Source of the DNA: Pseudomonas brassicacearum subsp. neoaurantiaca
GTDB lineage: Bacteria > Pseudomonadota > Gammaproteobacteria > Pseudomonadales > Pseudomonadaceae
Direction of reading: 5' to 3'
DNA length: 64,000 bases
NCBI RefSeq assembly: GCF_013608025.1
Contig: NZ_VDLV01000033.1
Location: forward strand, 124,001-188,000
In this document: in pieces, positions 33,519-41,956 of the stretch
Position numbering within the stretch: position 1 is the first letter of the stretch
How the letters are laid out: every line of letters begins with the position of its first letter
Position numbers and translations under genes: made by a program
The notes under the pieces: generated by a model
Databases searched by the model: none
What the model saw: only the letters and a program-made list of their open reading frames with translations
Told to the model about the DNA's origin: nothing

Positions 33519-33549
33519 TCCCCCCTACTGAATTCAAGGAAACACCATC

Positions 33550-33876
33550 ATGAGCAATACCGAAACTCCAAGCTGGATGACCCTGGCCGCTGACCGCGTC
33601 ACGGTGAAACTGACCGTCCCGGTCGAGGCCAACGGCGTGCGCGTCGATACTCTGAGCCTGCGAGCACCGACCGTGCGTGACCTTCGTATAGCCCGGCAAA
33701 CCGCGCCCAACGATGAGGAGCAACAGGACTTGAACCTGTTCGCCTCGTTGGCCGAGGTCAATCCCAAGGAGCTGGACAGCATGATCCTCAAGGACTACGC
33801 CCGTTTGCAGGCCGGGTATTTTCGTCTGGTGCGAGAAGATGAACTTCACCCAGGCAGTGCAGAAGCAACTCGCTAA
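33550..33876 (+). CDS. Tail assembly chaperone (gpE-like)
   Basis: A 108-residue protein (VEANGVRVDTLSLRAPTVRD, LKDYARLQAGYFRLV) of the phage tail assembly chaperone family. Its 3' end overlaps the short E'-like gene in another frame, the arrangement known from P2 E/E' and lambda G/T. Confidence 0.78.
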   Translation: MSNTETPSWMTLAADRVTVKLTVPVEANGVRVDTLSLRAPTVRDLRIARQTAPNDEEQQDLNLFASLAEVNPKELDSMILKDYARLQAGYFRLVREDELHPGSAEATR

Positions 33877-33961
33877 GCGCCTAGCCGCCGAGCTGAATTT
33901 TTCCTCCGAAGAAATCCAGACCATGCCGTTCTCCGACATGGTTTGGTGGCTCTCGGACTGA
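33839..33961 (+). CDS. GpE'-like short tail protein
   Basis: A 40-residue frame starting MNFTQAVQKQLAKRLAAE and ending MVWWLSD, typical of the GpE family. It overlaps the E gene by 38 bases. Its frame is +1 relative to E, so it could be made by a +1/-2 frameshift or from its own ATG with weak GAGAAG upstream. Confidence 0.65.
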   Translation: MNFTQAVQKQLAKRLAAELNFSSEEIQTMPFSDMVWWLSD

Positions 33962-33976
33962 AACGAGGGGTAGTCG

Positions 33977-36556
33977 ATGGCGAGCAAACTGGCGTTATCG
34001 CTGGTGATTGGCGGTGCCGTCAGTTCGACGGTGGGGTCTGCCTTTCGTACGGTTGAAGGGCATATCAAAAAGCTGGAGGACAAAGGCAACAAGGCCAAGG
34101 TGCTCAAGAGCACCATTGGCGAAACCATCCGCCTGCGGGATGAATGGAAGCGGGCGCACGAGACGGGCGCGGCGTCGGCGGACGGCCTGTTGCGCAAGCT
34201 CAACGGCAACCTCGATGCCCTGCGCAAGCAAGGTGTCCAGGTGGGCCGGCTGGGCCAGGAATACCAGCGGCTCGGCCAGGCGGCCAAGGCTGCGGATCTT
34301 CAGCTCAAAGGCCACCAGCAACTCGATGCTGGCAAGAAAGGACTCACATCGAGCATCGGTCAGGGCGTCGTCGCCACCGGCCTTGCGGCGATTCCCACCA
34401 AGGTCAGCGCGGATTATCAGGCGATCATTCGGGACATCGCGATCAAGGCAGACGTGGTCAACAAGCCACAGGAGGCACAGCTCAACCAGACGGTGATCCA
34501 GACCTCACGCGATACGGGCATGGCCCGGAACGATGTCGCGGATCTGGTGAACCAACTGGTCGGTGCCGGTATGGACCTTAAGCAAGCCATGGCCTACGCG
34601 CCGACGGCGGCCAAGTTCGCCATTGGCCAGGGCGCATCGGGCGTCGACACGGCCAGCATGATCATGGCGCTGCAGCAGAACGCCAAGATCAATGATCCCA
34701 AAGTAATGCAGCAAGCCCTGGAGGCCATCGCCTTTCAAGGGCAAGCGGGTAGCTTCGAAGCCAGCGACATGGCCCGGTGGTTTCCCCAGCTGCTGGCCTC
34801 CATGGAAAAGAATGGCAGCACCGGCATGGACGCGGTCAGCTCCCTGGGCGCGATGCTTCAAGTGCAGATGAAAACGGCCGGCGGTTCGGACGAGGCGGCC
34901 AACAACCTCAAGAACTGGATGGAGAAAATCGGTTCGAGCGATGTGGTCAAGGCGTACAAGGACGCTGGCATTGACTATCAAGCCTCGCTGAATACCGGCA
35001 TTCAAAAGGGCATGTCGACGCTGGAATCCAGCTTTGCCCTGGCCATGAAATACATTCAGGCCACCGACCCAGCCAAAGCCGCGAAGATGGCCGAAGCCCA
35101 GGCCAAGATCAGCAAGGAAGCGGATCCGGAGAAAGCCAAGGCGGCGCTCGATGCGCTGGAGAAATCCCTGCGTACCGGTGACCTGTTCGCCGACATGCAG
35201 GTCAAGGCAGCACTTACGGCCTATTCGCAAAACAAACAGCTGTACGAGCAACTGAAAAAGGACTCGCAATCTTCTGGTGGGATCCTGGACAAGAACCTGG
35301 CCGAGCGGCGCGAGACATCGAAACAGATGTGGGACGAGCTGGGGCAAGCGGTCAGCGATGGCATGCGCAGCATTGGCGATGCCATCCGGCCTGCGACGGA
35401 TGCGGTTGCCCAGGGTCTCACCTCCGTTGTGCGTTGGCTGACAAAACTGTCTGACGGCTCGCAACCGGTGGTGCTCGGTATTGCCGGCATCACGGCCGGA
35501 TTGATAGCGCTCAAGTCGGCGGCCAGTGCGGTCAAGATTGGTAAGGGGCTGTACAACATCACTCGCGGCCGGGCAATGGAACGAGGCGTGGGCTCGCTGG
35601 GTGACGCTGTAGCCAAGGCACCGAAAACCGGTATCAAGACGGTGGATAAAGGCCTGGGGGCTCTCGGCAAGCTGATGGGGGCAGGCAACGATTCCGGCGC
35701 AGGGCTGAGCACTGAGCCGCAACGTGTATTTGTCGTCAACGCTGATGCGATAGGCCGGGCAGGCTCTGGTCCTGGTGGAGATCCTGGCGGCGGTGCACGT
35801 CGGCGCCAACGTGGCCGGCGTGGTCGCCGTAGCGGCATTGGGACCCTCTCGCGTCGGCGATTACCCGACCGGGTGCCCAGTCCTCCGGTCGTGTCAGCCC
35901 CTGCCGCCGTGTCTGTCATGCCAAAGGTGGGTCTGTTGGCTGCTGCGCCTATGGCTGCTGCTGCGGAGGCAGCGTCCGGTGGCTCGCTCGGCCGTGCGGT
36001 TCAGTCCATCAGGGGAGTCACCCGAGCCACCAAACGCATCCCCGGCGGTAACGTGCTGGATGCAGGGGTGGGAGTTCTGGATACCGCGCTCAACGCCACA
36101 ACCCAAGACGAAAAAGCCGAGGGCTATGGCGGGGCTGCAGGTGGTTTCGCGGGCGCCCTGGCCGGCGGTGCAGCAGGGGCCGCCATCGGTTCAGTGGTAC
36201 CAATCATCGGCACCGCCATTGGCGGCGCAATCGGTGCCGCTTTGGGCGGCCTGGGTGGGGAGAGCATCGGCAGTTTCTTGGGCAAGTCCTGGTTTGGTAG
36301 TGAGGCTAAGGCCGAAGAGGCCAAGCCTGCCGAGGTCGTCAAACCAGCGGAACCTACGCCACCCGTACCGCCGAAGGTCGAACAGGCTTTCAGCTTCGCG
36401 CCGAATGTCACCATCACCGTTCAGGGCGACGTAAAAGATCCTGCGCAGTTGGCTCGGGAGTTGGAGCCGCACTTGCGTCAGCTCATGGAGGCTTTCTCTC
36501 GGGAGACGCTCGCTCGACAGTCGTCGAGCCAATTGTTCGATGCCCCCCACGTTTAA
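33977..36556 (+). CDS. Tape measure protein (prophage)
   Basis: An 859-residue tail length ruler. It has an N-terminal coiled coil, a central conserved region (AGMDLKQAMAYAPTAAKFAIGQ) and hydrophobic Gly-rich segments near the C-terminus (GFAGALAGGAAGAAIGSVVP). The Arg-rich GGARRRQRGRRGRR stretch around residue 605 looks odd but seems to be a genuine linker. If the known rule of about 0.15 nm per residue holds, the tail is about 130 nm. Confidence 0.9.
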   Translation: MASKLALSLVIGGAVSSTVGSAFRTVEGHIKKLEDKGNKAKVLKSTIGETIRLRDEWKRAHETGAASADGLLRKLNGNLDALRKQGVQVGRLGQEYQRLGQAAKAADLQLKGHQQLDAGKKGLTSSIGQGVVATGLAAIPTKVSADYQAIIRDIAIKADVVNKPQEAQLNQTVIQTSRDTGMARNDVADLVNQLVGAGMDLKQAMAYAPTAAKFAIGQGASGVDTASMIMALQQNAKINDPKVMQQALEAIAFQGQAGSFEASDMARWFPQLLASMEKNGSTGMDAVSSLGAMLQVQMKTAGGSDEAANNLKNWMEKIGSSDVVKAYKDAGIDYQASLNTGIQKGMSTLESSFALAMKYIQATDPAKAAKMAEAQAKISKEADPEKAKAALDALEKSLRTGDLFADMQVKAALTAYSQNKQLYEQLKKDSQSSGGILDKNLAERRETSKQMWDELGQAVSDGMRSIGDAIRPATDAVAQGLTSVVRWLTKLSDGSQPVVLGIAGITAGLIALKSAASAVKIGKGLYNITRGRAMERGVGSLGDAVAKAPKTGIKTVDKGLGALGKLMGAGNDSGAGLSTEPQRVFVVNADAIGRAGSGPGGDPGGGARRRQRGRRGRRSGIGTLSRRRLPDRVPSPPVVSAPAAVSVMPKVGLLAAAPMAAAAEAASGGSLGRAVQSIRGVTRATKRIPGGNVLDAGVGVLDTALNATTQDEKAEGYGGAAGGFAGALAGGAAGAAIGSVVPIIGTAIGGAIGAALGGLGGESIGSFLGKSWFGSEAKAEEAKPAEVVKPAEPTPPVPPKVEQAFSFAPNVTITVQGDVKDPAQLARELEPHLRQLMEAFSRETLARQSSSQLFDAPHV

Positions 36557-36565
36557 GGAGGTGCC

Positions 36566-37411
36566 ATGGCCTACATGGAGCAAATGCAATCGGCGCTGAA
36601 ATCGCTGCTTGCAGCGGGGGAGTCTGGCCGTACCAGTCTCGACGGCATGCTGGGGCCGCTTAACGGCGCCATCAGCGACATGACGGGCGCCGCCTCGGAA
36701 CTGGAGGGCGTGCCCTTCATCGGGCCGGCCATCGGCGCCAAGGTCCAGAGGACCATGCGAGCCATCAACGCGGCGCAGTCCGCCGTGGGGCAAGTGGCAG
36801 CCAGATACAATCAGGCCGTCAACGCCGCCAGTCAGGTACAGGAACGGCTGGGCTCGCTCAAGGAACAGGCGGGCAAGGCGGGCGCGGCGATCAATCGCAT
36901 CGCTGGGCAGGTGAGCCCGTCGCTGAGCAACATCATGCCCACGGGTGCATTCATTCCACAGCTGACCCCGGCGGCCGAAGCGGTGAAAGCCTTTCCGCAC
37001 CTGCTGATCATGCAGCCCCTGGCGCCGAACGCCCAGCCGTACTACTTCAACTTGGACACGGCGGCTTTCGATGAACTGCGTAGGCAGACATCGTTCCGCT
37101 GGGCTGGCCAAGAACGCCTGACGCGCAGCATTGCCCAGCAGGCGGTAGGGCAGGGAGAGGACAAAATCACCCTTAAGGGCGCGATTTTTCCTGGTTTCAA
37201 AGGCGGGCTAAAACAGCTGGATACCTTGCGCACCATCGGCGGTCGTCTGCAACCGCTCAGCTTGACCACCGGCTACGGGGAGGTGCTGGGCACCTGGTGC
37301 CTGCTCAACATTGAGGAAGAACAAAGCCACCTGCTCGCGGGGGGAATTCCGCGTAAACAATCCTTCTCGTTGGAGTTTGTGAGCTATGGCGACGACCTGC
37401 AGAACGTCTGA
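36566..37411 (+). CDS. P2 gpU-like tail terminator with long N-terminal extension
   Basis: A 281-residue protein. Residues 150-281 match P2 gpU (FRWAGQERLTRSIAQQAVGQG, GGLKQLDTLR, GTWCLLNIEEEQS, GIPRKQSFSLEFVSYGDD). The first 140 residues form an Ala/Gln-rich helix absent from usual gpU (about 130-160 residues), so it is a fusion or an extended form. It closes the tail. Confidence 0.82.
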   Translation: MAYMEQMQSALKSLLAAGESGRTSLDGMLGPLNGAISDMTGAASELEGVPFIGPAIGAKVQRTMRAINAAQSAVGQVAARYNQAVNAASQVQERLGSLKEQAGKAGAAINRIAGQVSPSLSNIMPTGAFIPQLTPAAEAVKAFPHLLIMQPLAPNAQPYYFNLDTAAFDELRRQTSFRWAGQERLTRSIAQQAVGQGEDKITLKGAIFPGFKGGLKQLDTLRTIGGRLQPLSLTTGYGEVLGTWCLLNIEEEQSHLLAGGIPRKQSFSLEFVSYGDDLQNV

Positions 37412-37592
37412 CGGGGATCTGTTGGACACCGTCTGCCATCACTATTACGGCCATCTGAACGGCACGGTGGAGGCCGTGCTTGCCGCCAATCAGGGGCTGG
37501 CCGATGAGCCTCAACCGTTTCGTGCTGGCGTGATCATCCTGCTGCCGGATCTGCCGGCGCAGACCTTGGAGGAGGTTCAGTTATGGGACTAA
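37386..37592 (+). CDS. Tail protein X (prophage)
   Basis: A 68-residue gpX with a LysM-like fold (DLLDTVCHHYYGHLNGTVEAVLAANQGL). Overlaps the U gene by 26 bases. Confidence 0.85.
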   Translation: MATTCRTSDGDLLDTVCHHYYGHLNGTVEAVLAANQGLADEPQPFRAGVIILLPDLPAQTLEEVQLWD

Positions 37593-37613
37593 TCCATGCC
37601 GTCGCGTTTCATG

Positions 37614-37642
37614 AACCCCGCCCTGTACGGGGTTTCTTTTTT
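37614..37642 (+). terminator. Intrinsic terminator before D
   Basis: AACCCCG-CCCTGTA-CGGGGTT followed by TCTTTTTT; the D ribosome site TGGAG follows at once. Confidence 0.7.
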
Positions 37643-37656
37643 CTGGAGTGTCACCC

Positions 37657-38703
37657 ATGAACCCTACCTTTCGCATCGTCGCGGACGGCAAGGACATCAC
37701 CGCGCTGATCAACGACCGGCTGCTGGAGCTGCGCACGTCGGACAAGCCCGGCATGGAATCTGACGACTTCGAGCTGCGCATTGATGACCGTGATCAAGCA
37801 GTCACGTTACCGACACGTGGCGCACGTATTGAGGTGTACCTGGGCTACGCCGGAAAGGCTCTGACCCGTTTGGGTCAGTACACCGTGGATGAGGTGGAGG
37901 TATCCGGTCCTCCGGACACACTGCGCATTCGGGGCAAAGCGAGCGACATGCGGGGTAGCGGAAAGACTGTGCGCAGCGGGTCTTGGGAAAACGTACCGCT
38001 GCAGCAGATCGTCCGGGATGTGGCCGCCCGCAATGGTTGGCAGCCGGTATGCCCGGTCCAGACCAAAGTGCCCCGCGTCGACCAGCTCAACGAATCGGAT
38101 TTTAACTTCATCACCCGGCTGGCCAAGCAATACGACTGCACCGCCAAGCTGGCCGACGGCAAGCTGCTGGTGATGCCTCGCCAGGGTAGCCAAACCGCTA
38201 GCGGCAAGAATCTGAGCCCCGTAGTGCTTGGTCGTGCCGACTTAAGCCGTTATCAATTCCGCTTTGGTGATCGCAACACGCAAAAGGCCGTGCGCACCAA
38301 GCACCAGGACAAGAAGACGGGCGCCCTGCAGGTGGTCGAGCTGGGGAATGATGAGCTGCCCGACGGCCTTCCTGCGGTCCACACCGACCGGCATATCTAC
38401 CCGAACAAGTCCGCCGCCGAGCAGGCCGCCAAGGCGCGCTTGGCCGCGTTCAACCGCAGCACTGCCGGGGTGCGCTTGGAGATGGCTGGGCGAACTGACG
38501 TCTTCGCCGAACGACTGATTGTGGTCCAGGGCATCAAGCCGGGTCTCGACGGGGAGTATCTGGCGGACGCGGTAGAGCAGTTATTCACACCCGCCGGCTG
38601 GACCACCGTCGTCGAATGCAACGGCGGCAAGAAGGGCAAGGCCAATGCCAAAGGTAAGAAAAAGAAGAAGGAAGCCAAGCCGGTCAAGGTCGTCCAGCTT
38701 TAA
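37657..38703 (+). CDS. Late control protein D / baseplate hub (prophage)
   Basis: A 348-residue GPD-family hub protein (KDITALINDRLLELRTSDKPG, QLNESDFNFITRLAKQYDC). It is the gp27-like adaptor between tube and spike in spite of its historic name. The C-terminus is Lys-rich (KKGKANAKGKKKKK). Start MNPTF at 37657 after TGGAG. Confidence 0.9.
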   Translation: MNPTFRIVADGKDITALINDRLLELRTSDKPGMESDDFELRIDDRDQAVTLPTRGARIEVYLGYAGKALTRLGQYTVDEVEVSGPPDTLRIRGKASDMRGSGKTVRSGSWENVPLQQIVRDVAARNGWQPVCPVQTKVPRVDQLNESDFNFITRLAKQYDCTAKLADGKLLVMPRQGSQTASGKNLSPVVLGRADLSRYQFRFGDRNTQKAVRTKHQDKKTGALQVVELGNDELPDGLPAVHTDRHIYPNKSAAEQAAKARLAAFNRSTAGVRLEMAGRTDVFAERLIVVQGIKPGLDGEYLADAVEQLFTPAGWTTVVECNGGKKGKANAKGKKKKKEAKPVKVVQL

Positions 38704-38736
38704 GCGGACTCAGCACCACCTCAAACACAACCGCAA

Positions 38737-38761
38737 CCCGCCATCGAGCGGGCTTTTTTTT
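38737..38761 (+). terminator. Intrinsic terminator before the endolysin
   Basis: CCCGC-CATCGA-GCGGG followed by C and eight T. The T-run merges into the endolysin ribosome site TGGAG. Confidence 0.75.
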
Positions 38762-38770
38762 GGAGCCCCC

Positions 38771-39334
38771 ATGCCACTCACCGAGCAGCAACTACAGCGC
38801 ATCATGCCCAACGCCCGCCGCCAAGCGGGCGTTTTCGTATCGGCCCTGAACGCCGCCATGGCACACCGACAGATCGATACGCCCAAGCGGCAGGCGGCAT
38901 TCCTGGCCCAGGTTGGGCATGAGTCCGGCCAACTGCAGTACGTGCGGGAGCTGGGCGGCGATCAATATCTCAGCAAATACGACACCGGTTCGCTGGCTTC
39001 GAAACTCGGCAACTCCCCCGAGCCCGACGGAGATGGCCCACGCTATCGTGGTCGCGGCTTAATCCAGATTACCGGTGCCCACAACTACCTACGCTGCAGC
39101 TTGGCGCTGTTCGGTGACGAGCGCCTGTTGCGCACGCCCGAACTGCTGGAGCTGCCCCAATGGGCGGCCGAGTCGGCTGCATGGTTTTGGTGGGTCAGGG
39201 AGCTGAACGTGCTGGCTGATCGTGATGAGTTCGAAATGATCACCCGGAAAATCAACGGCGGGCTCAACGGCTTGGCAGATCGTCTGCAGCTGTGGGAGCG
39301 GGCGAGGGCGGTGCTATGCGTTTCGTCGACCTGA
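38771..39334 (+). CDS. Endolysin, glycoside hydrolase 19 type (prophage)
   Basis: A 187-residue chitinase-like GH19 endolysin. Catalytic Glu51 lies in QVGHESGQ, and YRGRGLIQITG is the conserved substrate groove. No signal peptide, so it needs the holin. It is close along its full length to the tailocin endolysin at 62022-62585. Confidence 0.9.
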   Translation: MPLTEQQLQRIMPNARRQAGVFVSALNAAMAHRQIDTPKRQAAFLAQVGHESGQLQYVRELGGDQYLSKYDTGSLASKLGNSPEPDGDGPRYRGRGLIQITGAHNYLRCSLALFGDERLLRTPELLELPQWAAESAAWFWWVRELNVLADRDEFEMITRKINGGLNGLADRLQLWERARAVLCVSST

Positions 39335-39858
39335 TCCCGCTGCAATACCGCGTGCTGGCCGCCGGGCTTCTACTGTTCGCTCTGGTCGCCACTTCGGCGG
39401 TTCTCGCCTGGACGGTCCAGGGTTGGCGATACGGTCAGCAGTTGGAAAAACAAGCCCGGCTCCACACCGAAACCCTCAACCAAATCACCCTGGCCTCGAC
39501 CGCGCTGCAGCGCGCCGAGCAGGACAAGCGCCTGGCCCTGGAACAGCGGCTGGCCGCCAATGACCAAACCCACTATCGAGCCCTAACCGATGCCCAACGT
39601 GATCAGGATCGCCTACGTGATCGCCTCGCTACTGCTGATGTCCGGCTGTCAGTCCTACTCGACGCCACCGATACCGCCTGCAGCGGTGCAGTGCCTGCCA
39701 CCACCAGCGCCGGCGGCGTGGTTCATGGAGCCGCACGCGCCCGACTTGACTCGGCGCATGCTCAACGAATTATCGGCATCACCGACGACGGGGACCGGGG
39801 GTTGATAGCGCTGAAAGCCTGCCAGGCCTATGCCAGAGAGGTGTCGCAAGGACGTTAA
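39316..39858 (+). CDS. Rz-like i-spanin (prophage)
   Basis: A 180-residue inner-membrane spanin. N-terminal membrane segment (VLAAGLLLFALVATSAVLAW), then a long coiled coil (LEKQARLHTETLNQI). ATG at 39316 overlaps the endolysin end. The Rz1 gene is embedded in its second half in another frame. Confidence 0.85.
   Translation: MRFVDLIPLQYRVLAAGLLLFALVATSAVLAWTVQGWRYGQQLEKQARLHTETLNQITLASTALQRAEQDKRLALEQRLAANDQTHYRALTDAQRDQDRLRDRLATADVRLSVLLDATDTACSGAVPATTSAGGVVHGAARARLDSAHAQRIIGITDDGDRGLIALKACQAYAREVSQGR
39590..39805 (+). CDS. Rz1-like o-spanin lipoprotein, embedded in Rz (prophage)
   Basis: A 71-residue lipoprotein fully inside Rz in the +1 frame. The lipobox LLLMSGC (Cys20) and the following Pro-rich CLPPPAPAAWF are typical of Rz1. 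With Rz it fuses inner and outer membrane at the last step of lysis. Confidence 0.85.
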   Translation: MPNVIRIAYVIASLLLMSGCQSYSTPPIPPAAVQCLPPPAPAAWFMEPHAPDLTRRMLNELSASPTTGTGG

Positions 39859-40070
39859 CGGCGCAAAGCGTTGCTCAGTGCCATTTCGGCATCGCCCTTT
39901 AGCGCATCGGCTTCAGCTTGGGAGATTATGCCGCAGTGGACAAAGCCATTAAGCATCCCCATCAACTGGTCGAAGTGTCTTTGGGCTTCCCCGTCACCTA
40001 GCAAAATACTGTGAATCTCAGCTTGGGCGTATTGAATAACCTTCGAATGTAGTCGCTCAGTGGCGTCCAT
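39855..40070 (-). CDS. Small antisense cargo protein after lysis genes
   Basis: A 71-residue helical protein (MDATERLHSKVIQYAQAEIH, QAEADALKGDAEMALSNAL) convergent to Rz, overlapping its stop by four bases. Probably a real moron-like gene; no family recognised. Confidence 0.55.
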   Translation of the reverse strand: MDATERLHSKVIQYAQAEIHSILLGDGEAQRHFDQLMGMLNGFVHCGIISQAEADALKGDAEMALSNALRR

Positions 40071-40263
40071 CGGTTAGTCCTATGAAGTGTGCATCTCGGG
40101 GAATCGCCTATAGGGCGCATTAATTTCTCGACGCACAGCTGAGGGGCTACTCCTCAAATCATCCGCCTGTCTAATTGGTTGAGAAGGTTTTAGGGGCGTC
40201 AGGTCAGCTCATAAAGGAGTAACGAGCCTTCAAGAGTTCAGTTCAATGACTTGAGTTGCAGCC

Positions 40264-40584
40264 ATGCGAAGACGAGATTTACCTACGCCCTCGGGGGATT
40301 ATCAAAGTGATGTGGTTGACGCTTGGAACGCTCGCGTAACAGCTCTATGCGAGGACATCGCCGTGCAAAGAGACTTACTGCTCGGGCAGATCCATGTTGT
40401 GTATACCATGCTTTCACGACTGGATGCGTTAGTTAATACAGGCCCTTCAAGATTGCCTGGATGGCCTGATGAAACGTTAAGCCTGAGGCCTTGTCATCCA
40501 AGGGAGTGGAACCAATTTCAGCCTATGGTTGCGCTTTCCAACGGTGCGAGCCACGTTAAACCGTTACCCATTCAAACCCGTTAA
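40264..40584 (+). CDS. Hypothetical cargo protein
   Basis: A 106-residue protein (MRRRDLPTPSGDYQSDVVDA). The first 70 residues look like a real helical protein, while the end runs into the duplicated Rz sequence. No function or strong ribosome site visible. Confidence 0.4.
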   Translation: MRRRDLPTPSGDYQSDVVDAWNARVTALCEDIAVQRDLLLGQIHVVYTMLSRLDALVNTGPSRLPGWPDETLSLRPCHPREWNQFQPMVALSNGASHVKPLPIQTR

Positions 40585-40606
40585 TCCTTCACCGGTACCG
40601 GCCCTA

Positions 40607-40738
40607 TGGTTCATGGAGCCACACGCGCCCGACTTGATCCCACGCATGCTCAATATCGGCATCACCGATGCCGGCCGAGGGTTGGTAGCTATGGAAGTCT
40701 CTCAGGCCTACGCCAAAGAAGTTTCAACACCGAAGTGA
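40607..40738 (+). pseudogene. Remnant copy of Rz/Rz1 3' end
   Basis: The bases from GGTTCATGGAGCC onward repeat 39719-39845 with scattered changes and a 5-base deletion. The deletion joins the Rz1 frame (WFMEPHAPDL, RMLN) to the Rz frame (IGITD, GRGLVAME, QAYAKEV). It is a broken second copy of the end of the lysis cassette, lying on the far side of the 39855-40584 cargo. Confidence 0.75.
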
Positions 40739-40886
40739 AAAGGAGCGACCGGGCCGGATGCGCCAACATCCGGTCCGGTCGCCGTCCCTGCAGATGTCCC
40801 TGCAAGTCCAGCCAAGGCTCCTGCTCCGTGCACAAAGCGCGGCGAGTCTAGCACCTGTTTATCCATACAGTAAGGTCTTGCTTTCA

Positions 40887-41681
40887 ATGAGTTCACCCAT
40901 CATCCCTTGGATGGGCGGCAAACGCCGCCTAGCCGACCGCCTCATTCCGCTTTTTCCGCCTCACGAATGCTATGTTGAAGTCTTTGCCGGTGGTGCCGCG
41001 CTTTACTTCATGCGACCCCAGGCCGCTCCCGTTGAAGTCCTGAACGATATCAACGGCGACCTGGTGACGCTCTATCGCGTCGTGCAGAACCACCTGGAAG
41101 AGTTCGTGCGCCAGTTCAAATGGGCGCTCAGCTCGCGCCAGGTATTCGAGTGGCAGAAAATGACCCGTCCTGAAACCCTCACAGACATCCAGCGCGCCGC
41201 CCGGTTCTTCTACCTGCAGCACCATGCCTTCGCCGGCAAGGTCACCGGGCAAACGTTCGGCACCGCAACCACTGGCCCGGCCATTAACCTGCTGCGGATC
41301 GAGGAGAACCTCTCGGCCGCATGGCAGCGACTGTCCGGTACCTACGTCGAAAACCTCCCCTGGCTTGATTGTGCTGAGCGCTATGACCGCGCTCATACAT
41401 TTCACTACATGGACCCGCCGTACTGGCAGACCGCTGGTTATGGCGTGGATTTCCCGTTCGAAAATTACGAGCGGATGGCTGACTTCATGCGCCGTTGCAA
41501 GGGTAAGGTCATGGTCAGCATCAACGATCACCCGGACATCCGGCGTGTGTTCGAAGGCTTTCACTTCGAGACGTTGGACATTCGCTACAGCAACACGAAC
41601 CAGCGTCAAGGCAAGGCCGAGGTCAGCGGTGAGTTGGTGATCATGAATTGGGAGCCGGCGGCGTTGGGAGGGCTGTTTTAA
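40887..41681 (+). CDS. DNA adenine methylase, D12 class (prophage)
   Basis: A 264-residue N6-adenine methyltransferase. Motif I-like YVEVFAGGAALYF is at residues 29-41 and the catalytic DPPY at 176-179 (HYMDPPYW). No restriction partner is adjacent. With the C5 methylase at the other end of the prophage it may protect phage DNA. Start 40887 (MSSPIIPWMGGKR) is the family start. Confidence 0.88.
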   Translation: MSSPIIPWMGGKRRLADRLIPLFPPHECYVEVFAGGAALYFMRPQAAPVEVLNDINGDLVTLYRVVQNHLEEFVRQFKWALSSRQVFEWQKMTRPETLTDIQRAARFFYLQHHAFAGKVTGQTFGTATTGPAINLLRIEENLSAAWQRLSGTYVENLPWLDCAERYDRAHTFHYMDPPYWQTAGYGVDFPFENYERMADFMRRCKGKVMVSINDHPDIRRVFEGFHFETLDIRYSNTNQRQGKAEVSGELVIMNWEPAALGGLF

Positions 41682-41764
41682 TGGTTGTCGCGCTCGATCT
41701 GATCCGCTTGCTATGTGATTACGCTGGAGCGTTACTGTGGTCACACAAACGAAGGACCAAGACC

Positions 41765-41956
41765 ATGGAAACCGAAACCGCTGACAAATACCTGAATATC
41801 TTTCCCTCCGCTTTGCTGGCAGCGGTGGCACGTGGAGAGGTAGATCTCAACCATTGGGCCGGCGTAGTGCTGGCTGGGCGGGGGTTGGACCAGGATGCAC
41901 GCTGGGTGGGGTTCCCAGAGGCGGCCCGCCTCCAGGATCAACGTAGTCAGGCTTAA
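41765..41956 (+). CDS. Small hypothetical protein
   Basis: A 63-residue protein METETADKYLNIFPSALLAA with DLNHWAGVVLAGRGLD, a short type I have seen in Pseudomonas mobile DNA. ATG 41765 follows GAAGGA; an ATG at 41681 overlapping the methylase stop (TAATG) is an alternative giving 91 residues. Confidence 0.6.
   Translation: METETADKYLNIFPSALLAAVARGEVDLNHWAGVVLAGRGLDQDARWVGFPEAARLQDQRSQA

Noticed and set aside
35740..35900. Arg-rich stretch in the prophage tape measure suggesting a frameshift
   Set aside because: The frame is open on both sides and resumes the normal C-terminal pattern; Arg/Gly linkers occur in related tape measures as far as I know.
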